A stretch of 19,152 bases of DNA from an uncultured Eubacterium sp. (GTDB lineage Bacteria > Bacillota > Clostridia > Lachnospirales > Lachnospiraceae): the NCBI GenBank assembly GCA_904502145.1, contig CAJGDH010000009.1, forward strand, positions 1 through 19,152, read 5' to 3'. Positions 5,205 to 13,665 of the stretch are shown here, piece by piece; the first letter of the stretch is position 1; each line of letters opens with the position of its first letter. A program made the position numbers and the translations under genes. Under the pieces are notes generated by a model. The model was not told the origin of the DNA. It saw only the letters and a list, made by a program, of their open reading frames with translations, and searched no databases.

Positions 5205-7841
5205 ATGGGATTCATGGATAAGCTTTTCGGCAGCAAAAGTGAAAAAGAGATAAAAAGAATTCAGAAGAAGGTGGATGATATCCTTGCTCTGGATGAGCAG
5301 ATGCAGGCCCTTTCCGATGAGGAACTGCGGGCCAAGACCGTGGAGTTCAAGGAAAGACTGGCAGCGGGGGAGACCCTGGACGACATCCTGGTGGATGCCT
5401 TTGCCGCAGTGAGGGAAGCCGCTGACCGTGCCATCGGTCTGAAGCATTATCCGGTCCAGCTGATGGGCGGGATCATCCTCCATCAGGGCAGGATCGCCGA
5501 GATGAAGACCGGTGAAGGTAAGACCCTGGTGGCCACTCTGCCCGCCTACCTGAATGCCCTGGAAGGAAAGGGCGTACATATCGTTACCGTCAATGATTAC
5601 CTGGCAAAACGTGACGCCGAGTGGATGGGCAAGGTCCATGAGTTCCTTGGCCTCAAGGTTGGCGTGATCCTGAACAGCTACGATTCCGAGGAACGCCAGG
5701 CAGCCTACAACTGTGACATCACCTATATTACCAACAACGAGCTGGGATTCGACTATCTTCGTGACAACATGGTCATCTTCAAGAAGGACCTGGTACAGAG
5801 AGACCTCAATTATGCCATCGTGGATGAGGTGGACTCCGTCCTGATCGACGAAGCCAGAACCCCCCTGATCATTTCCGGTCAGAGCGGAAAATCCACGGAC
5901 CTCTACCGTGTCTGCGACGTGCTTGCCCGTCAGATGAAGAAGGGTACCTCCGACGGTGAGATCTCCAAGATGGATGCCATCATGGGCATTGATATCGAGG
6001 AGGACGGGGATTTCCTGGTAAATGAAAAGGAAAAACACGTTATCCTGACTTCCGAAGGTGTGAAGAAGGTGGAGGATTTCTTCCATATCAATAACCTGGC
6101 TGATCCCGAGCACCTGGAGATCCAGCACAATATCATCCTGGCCCTGCGTGCTCATAACCTGATGTTCCGTGACCGGGACTATGTGGTCAAGGACAATGAA
6201 GTCCTGATCGTCGATGAGTTCACCGGCCGTATCATGCCGGGAAGACGTTATTCCGACGGTCTCCATCAGGCCATCGAGGCCAAGGAAGGTGTGAAGGTGA
6301 AGAGGGAATCCAGAACTCTGGCCACCATCACTTTCCAGAACTTCTTCAATAAATATAAGAAGAAAGCCGGTATGACCGGTACCGCCATGACTGAGGATAA
6401 GGAGTTCATGGATATCTACGGCATGGACGTGGTGGAGATTCCCACCAATATGCCCATGATCCGTACAGACCTGGATGACTCCATCTACATGACCAAGAAG
6501 GCCAAGCTCAAGGCGGTCATCAACGATATCATCGAGGCCCACAAAACCGGGCAGCCGGTTCTGGTGGGTACCATCAATATCGACGCCTCCGAGGAGATCA
6601 GCCGTCTGCTCACCAAACAGGGGATCAAACATAACGTACTGAATGCCAAATTCCATGAGATGGAGGCTGAGATCATCTCCCACGCAGGGGAGAAGGGTGC
6701 CGTGACCATCGCCACCAACATGGCCGGCCGTGGTACCGATATCAAGCTGGAGGACGGCGTGGCGGAACTGGGCGGTCTTAAGATCATCGGTACGGAACGC
6801 CATGAGAGCCGCCGTATCGACAATCAGCTGCGCGGACGTTCCGGCCGTCAGGGCGACCCCGGTGTGTCCAAGTTCTACCTGTCCCTGGAGGACGATCTGA
6901 TGCGTCTCTTCGGTTCGGAGAGGATGATGACCATCTACCGCAACCTGGGGATCGAGGAGGATGAAGAGATCCATCACAGGACCATCACCAAACAGATCGA
7001 GAAAGCCCAGAAGAAGATTGAGAACAACAACTACGGAATCCGTAAGAACCTCCTGGATTACGACCAGGTGAACAACGATCAGCGTGAGGTTATCTACGGC
7101 GAGAGACGCCGGGTGCTTGACGGTGAGAGTATGAGGGATGTTGTCTACCGTATGATCCGTGACGTGGTCAAGGACGAAGTGGATGCGGTTGCCGGCGAGC
7201 TTCCGGTAAAAGACTGGAACCTGGTGGTGCTGAATGAATCCCTCCGCCACCAGATCCCGCTGAAGCCCATCACATTTACTGAGGAAGAGATCGAGCACGA
7301 AGATTACCAGGGCATCGTGAACAGGCTTCAGGAAGAGGCCATGGCCATCTATCATAAGAAGGAACAGGAGATCGACGCCTTCAAACAGGGCATCTCCCCC
7401 GACGAAGTGGAGCTGTTGGACGAGGAAGAGGAAGCCATCTATAATGACGGTATCCGTGAGATCGAGCGTGTGATCCTCCTCAAGGTGATCGACCGGAAAT
7501 GGATGAACCATATCGATGATATGGATCAGCTGAGACAGAGCATCGGCCTTCAGTCCTACGCTCAGAAGGACCCGGTGGTCCAGTACAAGTTCCTTGGCTA
7601 TGATATGTTCGAGGAAATGACCAGAAATATCACCCATGACACTGTTTCCGCCCTGATGCATGTGGAGATCCAGCAGAAGGTGGAAAGAGAGCAGGTTGCC
7701 AAAGCCACCGGAACAAACAAGGATGATTCCGTAGCCAAGGGACCTTACCGCAGAAAACATGCCAAGATCGGCCGCAACGATCCATGCCCCTGCGGAAGCG
7801 GCAAAAAATACAAACAGTGCTGCGGACGCTTTGAGAAATAA
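5205..7841 (+). CDS. secA: Preprotein translocase ATPase SecA
   Basis: SecA is the motor that pushes unfolded signal-peptide-bearing proteins through the SecYEG channel using ATP. The 878 residues include Walker A MKTGEGKTL at 100-108, the DEAD-type Walker B box DEVD at 207-210, and the preprotein cross-linking domain after it. The second RecA-like domain carries TNMAGRGTDIKL and the conserved QLRGRSGRQGDPG. The C-terminal zinc finger CPCGSGKKYKQCCG (Cys 861, 863, 872 and 873) binds SecB or ribosomes in other species. Length and domain order are normal, so this is the housekeeping SecA1 rather than an accessory SecA2. AGGAGG at 5192-5197 sits seven bases before the ATG. prfB follows after 30 bases, the same pairing as in Bacillus. 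Confidence 0.98.
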   Translation: MGFMDKLFGSKSEKEIKRIQKKVDDILALDEQMQALSDEELRAKTVEFKERLAAGETLDDILVDAFAAVREAADRAIGLKHYPVQLMGGIILHQGRIAEMKTGEGKTLVATLPAYLNALEGKGVHIVTVNDYLAKRDAEWMGKVHEFLGLKVGVILNSYDSEERQAAYNCDITYITNNELGFDYLRDNMVIFKKDLVQRDLNYAIVDEVDSVLIDEARTPLIISGQSGKSTDLYRVCDVLARQMKKGTSDGEISKMDAIMGIDIEEDGDFLVNEKEKHVILTSEGVKKVEDFFHINNLADPEHLEIQHNIILALRAHNLMFRDRDYVVKDNEVLIVDEFTGRIMPGRRYSDGLHQAIEAKEGVKVKRESRTLATITFQNFFNKYKKKAGMTGTAMTEDKEFMDIYGMDVVEIPTNMPMIRTDLDDSIYMTKKAKLKAVINDIIEAHKTGQPVLVGTINIDASEEISRLLTKQGIKHNVLNAKFHEMEAEIISHAGEKGAVTIATNMAGRGTDIKLEDGVAELGGLKIIGTERHESRRIDNQLRGRSGRQGDPGVSKFYLSLEDDLMRLFGSERMMTIYRNLGIEEDEEIHHRTITKQIEKAQKKIENNNYGIRKNLLDYDQVNNDQREVIYGERRRVLDGESMRDVVYRMIRDVVKDEVDAVAGELPVKDWNLVVLNESLRHQIPLKPITFTEEEIEHEDYQGIVNRLQEEAMAIYHKKEQEIDAFKQGISPDEVELLDEEEEAIYNDGIREIERVILLKVIDRKWMNHIDDMDQLRQSIGLQSYAQKDPVVQYKFLGYDMFEEMTRNITHDTVSALMHVEIQQKVEREQVAKATGTNKDDSVAKGPYRRKHAKIGRNDPCPCGSGKKYKQCCGRFEK

Positions 7842-7871
7842 GCAGGATTCCGAAAGGAAGGAGAATATCCG

Positions 7872-8996
7872 TTGGTTGAATTAGATCAGTATAAACTTAC
7901 GTTAAATCAATATACAGAACCCCTGACAGACCTGAAGAAGGCTCTCGAGCTCGACCGCAAGCAGAACCTGATCATGGAGCTCGAGAAACAGATGGAAAGT
8001 CCTGATTTCTGGGCTGATCCGGAAAGCGCCCAGAAGACTTCCAGGGAGCTGAATTCCCTGAAAGAATCCATGGCGTCCTACCATAAGCTGGAGACGGCCA
8101 TGGAGGACATCGATGTCATGATCGAGATGGCGGAAGAGGAGGAAGATGAGGGCATGGTCCAGGAGATCGGCAGTATGCTGGACCAGTTCATCACCGATTT
8201 CGAAGCTATGAGGATCCGGACCCTCCTCTCGGGAGAGTACGACAAGGACAATGCCATCGTCACCCTTCATGCCGGGGCCGGCGGAACGGAATCCTGCGAC
8301 TGGTGCAGCATGCTTTACCGCATGTATACCAGGTGGGCCGACCGCCATAATTTCCAGTATGAAGTCATCGACTTCCTGGACGGCGATGAAGCCGGGATCA
8401 AGTCCATCACATTTGAGGTCAAGGGAGAGAACGCCTACGGCTACCTGAAATCCGAGAGGGGCGTTCACCGGCTTGTCCGCATCTCCCCCTTCAACGCCGC
8501 AGGGAAGAGACAGACATCCTTTGTCTCCTGCGATGTCATGCCGGACATCGAGGAGGACCTGAACATCGAGGTGGATGAGAAGGACATCCGGATCGATACC
8601 TACCGGTCCAGCGGCGCGGGCGGTCAGCACATCAACAAGACCAGTTCCGCCATCCGTATCACCCATTACCCGACAGGTATCGTGGTACAGTGCCAGAACG
8701 AGCGGTCCCAGCATATGAATAAGGATAAAGCCATGCAGATGCTGAAGGCCAAACTCTACCTGCTCAAGGAACAGGAGAACCGGGAGAAGCTCTCCGGGAT
8801 CCGGGGAGAAGTGTCGGACAACGGCTGGGGAAGCCAGATCCGTTCCTACGTCATGCAGCCTTACACCATGGTGAAGGACCACCGGACCAATGAGGAGATC
8901 GGAAATGTACAGAGCGTGATGGACGGGAATCTCGACCCCTTCATCAATGCCTACCTGCGTTTTATCAATACCCGGCCGGATGAGTCCAAGGAGTAA
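7872..8996 (+). CDS. prfB: Peptide chain release factor 2
   Basis: RF2 reads UGA and UAA stop codons in the ribosomal A site and triggers release of the finished protein. The 374 residues contain the stop-codon recognition tripeptide SPF at 205-207 and the catalytic GGQ at 250-252 within SSGAGGQHINKT. The start is TTG at 7872, eight bases after AAGGAG (7858-7863). In most bacteria the gene holds an in-frame UGA near codon 26 and needs a +1 frameshift. Here the matching place reads CTC GAG (Leu25-Glu26, 7944-7949), the frame is open throughout, and no shift is needed. The gene ends with tandem in-frame stops, TAA then TGA (8994-8999). It follows secA after 30 bases, and tex begins nine bases after its first stop. 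Confidence 0.96.
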   Translation: MVELDQYKLTLNQYTEPLTDLKKALELDRKQNLIMELEKQMESPDFWADPESAQKTSRELNSLKESMASYHKLETAMEDIDVMIEMAEEEEDEGMVQEIGSMLDQFITDFEAMRIRTLLSGEYDKDNAIVTLHAGAGGTESCDWCSMLYRMYTRWADRHNFQYEVIDFLDGDEAGIKSITFEVKGENAYGYLKSERGVHRLVRISPFNAAGKRQTSFVSCDVMPDIEEDLNIEVDEKDIRIDTYRSSGAGGQHINKTSSAIRITHYPTGIVVQCQNERSQHMNKDKAMQMLKAKLYLLKEQENREKLSGIRGEVSDNGWGSQIRSYVMQPYTMVKDHRTNEEIGNVQSVMDGNLDPFINAYLRFINTRPDESKE

Positions 8997-9005
8997 TGAC
9001 CGAAT

Positions 9006-11147
9006 ATGAATATCATCACACAACTGGCGGAGGAACTGAAGATCAGACCCCAGCAGGCGGAGGCAGCAGTCTCCCTGATCGATGAGGGGAACACCATTCC
9101 TTTTATCGCCAGATATCGAAAAGAAATCACCGGAGCACTGAATGATGAGGTGCTCCGTAATTTGAATGACAGACTGAATTATCTGCGCAGCCTCGAGGAG
9201 AAGAAGCAGCAGGTGATCCGCAGCATCGAAGAACAGGGCAAACTGACGGAGGAACTCAGGGAGAAGATTCTGTCCGCCACCACCCTGGTCGCGGTGGACG
9301 ACCTCTATCTTCCCTACCGTCCCAAGAGAAGGACCAGGGCCACCATGGCCAGGGAGCGCGGTCTGGAACCCCTGGCGGAGATCCTCTTCCGGCAGGAGAC
9401 GGAACGCTCCATGGAGGAGGAAGCCCTGCCCTATATCGATGAGGAAAAAGGTGTGAAGACAGCGGCGGATGCCATCGCCGGTGCCATGGACATCATCGCG
9501 GAAAACATCGCCGAGCAGGCGGAATTCCGCAACGGTATCCGCAAGGTGACCATGCGCGAGGGAAATCTGATCTCCAGGGCCAAGGACGAGAAGGCGGAGT
9601 CCGTCTACGAGATGTATTATCAGTTCCAGGACTCCCTGAAGAAGATCAGCGGGCACCGTATCCTGGCCATTAACCGAGGGGAGAAGGAAAAGCTTCTCAC
9701 CGTCAAGGTGGAGGCTCCGGAAGCCCAGATCATCCATGCCCTGAACCGTACCATTATCCGGGGGAACAACCCCAGTACGGAAGAATATATGAAGAAGGCC
9801 ATCGAGGACAGCTACCAGCGTCTGATCGCCCCGGCCATCGAGAGGGATATCCGCAATGAACTGACGGAAAAAGCCCAGGAGGGCGCCATCCTTGTCTTCG
9901 GCAAAAACCTGGCCCAGCTTCTCATGCAGCCCCCCATCAAAGGACAGACCGTCCTGGGCTGGGACCCGGCTTTCCGGACCGGCTGCAAGCTTGCGGTGGT
10001 GGACCCCACCGGCAAGGTTCTCGACACGGTGGTGGTCTATCCCACGGAACCGCAGAAAAGAATCGCAGAGGCCAAGCGGACGGTCCATGCCATGATCAGA
10101 AGATACCATGTGGGCCTGATCAGTCTGGGCAACGGAACTGCTTCCCGGGAGTCGGAGCAGGTGATCACAGAGCTGCTTAAAGAGATCCCTGAGAAGGTCT
10201 CCTATGTGATCGTCAATGAGGCGGGCGCATCCGTCTATTCCGCCAGCAAGCTGGCAACGGAAGAATTCCCCGAATTTGACGTGGGTCAGAGGAGTGCGGC
10301 ATCCATCGCAAGAAGGCTGCAGGATCCCCTGTCGGAGCTGGTCAAGATCGATCCCAAGGCCATCGGCGTGGGACAGTACCAGCATGACATGAACCAGAAG
10401 AAACTGGAAGAAACCCTGAACGGCGTGGTGGAAGACTGTGTAAACCGGGTGGGTGTGGACCTCAATACCGCATCCGTATCCCTCCTGTCCTACATATCAG
10501 GCATCAACAGGACCATCGCCAAAAACATTGTCAGCTACCGGGAGGAGAACGGTGCGTTTACCGAGAGGAAGCAGCTCCTCAAGGTTCCCAAGATCGGCCC
10601 CAAGGCCTTCCAGCAATGCGCAGGTTTCCTCCGGATCACCGACGGCAAAGATCCTCTGGACGGGACAGCCGTTCACCCGGAGTCCTATGAGGCGGCAAGA
10701 AAGCTGATCCGGTCCCTGGGCTGCCGGGAGGAAGATATCCTCCACGGCGGACTGAAGACCCTGGGAAAGAAGATCGGAAACCGGGAGGAGACAGCGTCTG
10801 AACTGGGAATCGGTCTGATGACCCTGGATGACATCGTTGAAGAGCTGGAAAGACCCGGCAGGGACCCGCGTAACGACATGCCCAAACCCATCCTCCGGAC
10901 GGATGTCCTGAGTATGGAGGACCTGAAAGAGGGAATGATCCTCAAGGGAACGGTCCGCAATGTGATCGATTTCGGCGCGTTTGTGGATATCGGGGTCCAT
11001 CAGGACGGGCTGGTCCATCTGTCCCAGCTCAGCGACAAATATATCAAACATCCCCTGGAAGTAGTCAGTGTGGGGGATATCGTGGAAGTAAAGGTAATGA
11101 GCGTGGATCTGAAGAAAAAGCGGATCCAGCTGACCATGAGAATATGA
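9006..11147 (+). CDS. tex: Tex family RNA-binding protein (YqgF-HhH-S1)
   Basis: Tex is a nucleic-acid-binding protein linked to transcription and RNA handling; its exact job varies between species. The 713 residues show the helical N-terminal region with IPFIARYRKEITG, and a YqgF/RNase H-like domain starting near 317 (VLGWDPAFRTGCKLAVVD). A helix-hairpin-helix block lies at about 486-545 (LNTASVSLLSYISGINRTIAKNIV), with an S1 domain at about 642-713 (GMILKGTVRNVIDFGAFVDIG). AAGGAG at 8988-8993 lies inside the end of prfB, 12 bases before the ATG, so translation is probably coupled to prfB. The protein ends with the last strand of the S1 domain, and its stop codon directly abuts the 145-bp palindromic element. 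The C-terminus may therefore have been reset by that element, though no domain is missing. Confidence 0.95.
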   Translation: MNIITQLAEELKIRPQQAEAAVSLIDEGNTIPFIARYRKEITGALNDEVLRNLNDRLNYLRSLEEKKQQVIRSIEEQGKLTEELREKILSATTLVAVDDLYLPYRPKRRTRATMARERGLEPLAEILFRQETERSMEEEALPYIDEEKGVKTAADAIAGAMDIIAENIAEQAEFRNGIRKVTMREGNLISRAKDEKAESVYEMYYQFQDSLKKISGHRILAINRGEKEKLLTVKVEAPEAQIIHALNRTIIRGNNPSTEEYMKKAIEDSYQRLIAPAIERDIRNELTEKAQEGAILVFGKNLAQLLMQPPIKGQTVLGWDPAFRTGCKLAVVDPTGKVLDTVVVYPTEPQKRIAEAKRTVHAMIRRYHVGLISLGNGTASRESEQVITELLKEIPEKVSYVIVNEAGASVYSASKLATEEFPEFDVGQRSAASIARRLQDPLSELVKIDPKAIGVGQYQHDMNQKKLEETLNGVVEDCVNRVGVDLNTASVSLLSYISGINRTIAKNIVSYREENGAFTERKQLLKVPKIGPKAFQQCAGFLRITDGKDPLDGTAVHPESYEAARKLIRSLGCREEDILHGGLKTLGKKIGNREETASELGIGLMTLDDIVEELERPGRDPRNDMPKPILRTDVLSMEDLKEGMILKGTVRNVIDFGAFVDIGVHQDGLVHLSQLSDKYIKHPLEVVSVGDIVEVKVMSVDLKKKRIQLTMRI

Positions 11148-11292
11148 GTAACTACTCAGAGCCATGCAGATTTTTGGACAATATGATTAGGAAAGCTTGC
11201 TTTCATAAGATATATTGAACAAAAATCTATATGGCGAGAGACCACATCGAGATGTAGCGTAGCGAAATCGAGATGTGGTTCTGAGTAGTTAC
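11148..11292. repeat. 145-bp palindromic element with 13-bp terminal inverted repeats (MITE-like or structured RNA)
   Basis: The ends GTAACTACTCAGA (11148-11160) and TCTGAGTAGTTAC (11280-11292) are perfect inverted repeats. Three further pairs can extend this stem (11161-11163 with 11277-11279). Inside is a long hairpin at 11161-11235, built from GCCAT/ATGGC, AGATTTTTG/CAAAAATCT, CAATAT/ATATTG and GAAAGC/GCTTTC. A second hairpin at 11241-11279 has ACCACATC/GATGTGGT plus GAT/ATC around a symmetrical GA/GA internal loop. Together they form a three-way junction. No ORF, T-tract or clear target-site duplication is visible. It fills the gap between the tex stop and the next gene. A non-autonomous mobile palindromic repeat or a structured RNA are both possible; only the structure itself is directly seen. 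Confidence 0.75.
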
Positions 11293-11331
11293 GAAAATGA
11301 AAAGAAAAAATATGAAATGTAGGAGGAAAGT

Positions 11332-12000
11332 ATGGAAGGATTTGACAAGATCAGAAACGTGAATCTGGCGGATCTTGACGAGGAACACCGCCTCAGTGAT
11401 GAGATCGGCGGAAATGACCCCTCCGGCCAGGAACCTGACGGGACCGGCCGGGATAAGGATCCGGAGATCGTCGAAGAGAGCGATCCCAGAGCCAAGACAA
11501 AGATAAAGGACCCGGTGGGCAAGTATTACCTGATCGATGCGGATATCACCGAGAATGAACTCATCAGTTTCCGCCTTGCCCATGAATACCGCAGACCGTC
11601 CATCATTCTGGTAAATGTCCTTGCGATCGCATTTATCATCTATTCCGGTTTGCGGGGGAGTATGGCCAACATGTGGATCTACATCGCCCTGGCCGCCTTT
11701 ATCATCTTTTATTACCCGCTGACCATCGTTCTGAGATCCAGAGGATTGAAGAAACACAATAAGGTCTTTCAGCAGATCTTCCATTACATGATCGATGAAG
11801 CCGGCCTTCACCTGCAGCTTGAAGGGGAAGCCATCGATGCGGACTGGAAATATGTGAGGAAGATCATGGTGCTCAAATCCTGTGCCGTCGTCTATACCGG
11901 GAAATTCAATGCATGGATCATTCCCACAAAAGACATGGGGGACCAGAAGGACGAGATCATCGCATTTATGAAAGAAAGAGTTGAGTCAGGAAAGAATTAG
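11332..12000 (+). CDS. YcxB-like membrane protein of unknown function
   Basis: This 222-residue protein has three parts. The N-terminal 60 or so residues are hydrophilic and rich in Asp, Glu and Gly, probably disordered and cytoplasmic. A pair of membrane helices follows, roughly residues 85-105 (ILVNVLAIAFIIYSGL) and 110-130 (MWIYIALAAFIIFYYPLTIVL). The soluble C-terminal domain of about 85 residues, with FHYMIDEAGLHLQLEGEAIDADWKYVRKI and later AWIIPTKDM, resembles the YcxB-like domain found in many Firmicute membrane proteins. The family has no established function. AGGAGG at 11321-11326 lies five bases before the ATG. It is the first gene of the run containing the t6A genes, with one base separating its stop from tsaE. 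No clear promoter is visible between the 145-bp element and this gene. Confidence 0.75.
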   Translation: MEGFDKIRNVNLADLDEEHRLSDEIGGNDPSGQEPDGTGRDKDPEIVEESDPRAKTKIKDPVGKYYLIDADITENELISFRLAHEYRRPSIILVNVLAIAFIIYSGLRGSMANMWIYIALAAFIIFYYPLTIVLRSRGLKKHNKVFQQIFHYMIDEAGLHLQLEGEAIDADWKYVRKIMVLKSCAVVYTGKFNAWIIPTKDMGDQKDEIIAFMKERVESGKN

Positions 12001-12001
12001 T

Positions 12002-12433
12002 ATGGTAACAGAAAGTTTTTCAGCTGAGGATACATTTGCCTGCGGATTCCGCTACGGGCAGAAGGCAAAAGCGGGGGAAGTCTACTGCCTCTACGGGGAC
12101 CTGGGTGTGGGTAAGACCGTATTTACCCAGGGCTTCGCCAGAGGACTCGGTATCCTTGAACCCGTAAACAGCCCCACCTTCACTATCCTGCAGATCTACG
12201 AGGAGGGAAGGCTCCCCCTCTATCATTTCGACGTCTACCGGATCGGGGATCCGGATGAGATGGACGAAGTGGGATTTGATGACTATGTGGAAGGTGAAGG
12301 CGTTACTTTTATCGAGTGGGCAGACCTGATCAGAGACATCCTTCCGGACAGACGGAAGGATATTTCTATTGAAAAAGATCTTTCCAGGGGCTTTGATTAC
12401 CGGAGGATCACCATCAAGGAGGAAGAGGAATGA
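12002..12433 (+). CDS. tsaE: tRNA threonylcarbamoyladenosine biosynthesis ATPase TsaE
   Basis: TsaE is the small ATPase that drives the bacterial t6A machinery by binding TsaD-TsaB, allowing threonylcarbamoyl transfer to A37 of ANN-decoding tRNAs. The 143 residues contain Walker A GDLGVGKT at 32-39 and the family segment NSPTFTILQIYEEGRLPLYHFDVYR. The final region includes VTFIEWADLI, as expected. The ATG at 12002 is chosen: AGGA at 11988-11991 lies ten bases upstream, inside the preceding gene. A TTG at 11981 in the same frame would overlap that gene by 20 bases and lacks a site. It overlaps tsaB by four bases (ATGA), so the two are translationally coupled. Confidence 0.95.
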   Translation: MVTESFSAEDTFACGFRYGQKAKAGEVYCLYGDLGVGKTVFTQGFARGLGILEPVNSPTFTILQIYEEGRLPLYHFDVYRIGDPDEMDEVGFDDYVEGEGVTFIEWADLIRDILPDRRKDISIEKDLSRGFDYRRITIKEEEE

Positions 12434-13164
12434 GAATACTTGCTTTGGACAGTTCAGGTCTGGTGGCAAGCGTCGCCATCGTGGAGGAGGACAACCTTCT
12501 GGCAGAGTATACCACCAACCTGAAGAAAACCCATTCTGAGACCCTCCTTCCCATGATCGACGCCCTGTTCTCCTTCACGGGAACGGACCTGTCGGAGATC
12601 GACGCCATCGCCGTCTCCTGCGGGCCGGGCTCCTTCACGGGTCTTAGGATCGGGTCAGCCACAGCCAAAGGCCTGGGCATGGCCAGGAACATCCCCCTGA
12701 TCCCGGTGCCCTCCCTGGAGGGAATGGCCTATCATTTTACAGAGAGCTCAAGGCTGATCTGTCCCATGATGGACGCCAGGAGAAAACAGGTTTACTCGGG
12801 GATCTACTGTTTTGAAGAAGGCAGGTTTTCCGTGGTGTCCAGGGAAACTGCCGGTCCGGTGAGTGAACTGGCAGACAAGATCAACGCCCTGGGCCGGGAA
12901 GTCATCTTCCTGGGGGACGGTGTACCCGCTTACCGGGAGACCCTGGAATCCCTTGTCCGGGTTCCCCACTCCTACGCCCCACTGCACCTGAACAGGCAGA
13001 GGGCTGCAGCGGTGGGAGCCAGGGCATTTGACCTTTACCGGGAAGGCAGGGTGGAGACCGCCTCTGCCCATGCGCCGGTCTATATCAGGAAATCCTCCGC
13101 GGAGAGGGAACTCGAAGCCAGGGGAGGACAGCTCACGGCGGACAATATCCGCAGGGCACATTAA
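12430..13164 (+). CDS. tsaB: t6A complex scaffold protein TsaB
   Basis: TsaB is the non-catalytic ASKHA-fold partner of TsaD and is needed for t6A formation. The 244 residues begin with MRILALDSSG, the degenerate nucleotide-binding strand typical of TsaB. They continue with KKTHSETLLPMIDALF and VSCGPGSFTGLRIGSATAKGL, which is the most diagnostic segment and forms the TsaD contact region. The later PMMDARRKQVYSGIY also fits. The start codon overlaps the tsaE stop in an ATGA. The rimI gene follows after 18 bases. Length is ordinary for Firmicutes. Confidence 0.95.
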   Translation: MRILALDSSGLVASVAIVEEDNLLAEYTTNLKKTHSETLLPMIDALFSFTGTDLSEIDAIAVSCGPGSFTGLRIGSATAKGLGMARNIPLIPVPSLEGMAYHFTESSRLICPMMDARRKQVYSGIYCFEEGRFSVVSRETAGPVSELADKINALGREVIFLGDGVPAYRETLESLVRVPHSYAPLHLNRQRAAAVGARAFDLYREGRVETASAHAPVYIRKSSAERELEARGGQLTADNIRRAH

Positions 13165-13182
13165 AAAGGCACAGGAGGGTGT

Positions 13183-13629
13183 ATGCTTCGGACTCGTCAG
13201 ATGGATCCCGGGGACTGCCCGGCTGTGGAACAACTCTTCCGGGAATGTTTCAGCCATCCCTGGGAAGGAAAGGCCATAGAGGCTATGTTTACCGCCGGGG
13301 GATATTATTCCCTGGTGGCAGAAAATGAAAAGAACGAGATCATCGGATATGTAGGGATGAGATCTGTCTGCGACGAGGCGGATATCACCAACGTGGCAGT
13401 CAGGCCGGATGCCCGGAGAAAGGGGATCGCGCATCTTTTGGTCCGCAGGCTCCTGGAAGCTGCCGGACAGGAAGGGATCCGCTCGGTGTACCTGGAGGTC
13501 AGAGCCTCCAACAGGCCGGCTTTACTCCTGTATGAACACGCAGGGTTCAGGGTGTGCGGAAGGCGCAGGGATTACTATACCGAACCCACGGAAGACGCGA
13601 TCCTGATGATCTGTGAGAATATTCCATAA
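13183..13629 (+). CDS. rimI: Ribosomal protein S18 alanine N-acetyltransferase-like GNAT protein
   Basis: This 148-residue GNAT acetyltransferase is of the RimI type, which acetylates the N-terminal alanine of ribosomal protein S18 in E. coli. The acetyl-CoA loop appears as VRPDARRKGIAHLLVRRLL (about residues 72-90). It is followed by VYLEVRASNRPALLLYEHAGFRVCGRRRDYY, a segment strongly typical of RimI. The position between tsaB and tsaD is the common tsaE-tsaB-rimI order of Firmicutes, which supports the name over a generic acetyltransferase. AGGAGG at 13173-13178 lies four bases before the ATG, a tight but workable spacing. The actual substrate in this organism is inferred. Confidence 0.88.
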   Translation: MLRTRQMDPGDCPAVEQLFRECFSHPWEGKAIEAMFTAGGYYSLVAENEKNEIIGYVGMRSVCDEADITNVAVRPDARRKGIAHLLVRRLLEAAGQEGIRSVYLEVRASNRPALLLYEHAGFRVCGRRRDYYTEPTEDAILMICENIP

Positions 13630-13665
13630 GATGGAACAATAAATGGTACAGAAAAGAGGAATCAG

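Noticed and set aside
5190..7760. 856-codon open frame on the minus strand opposite secA
   Set aside because: It is an antisense shadow of secA, caused by the codon bias of the real gene. The protein is low in recognisable motifs, His/Val/Leu/Asp-rich, and has no ribosome site.
7902..10385. 827-codon open frame on the minus strand across prfB and tex
   Set aside because: It spans two strongly identified + strand genes and is explained by their codon use. It has no family motif.
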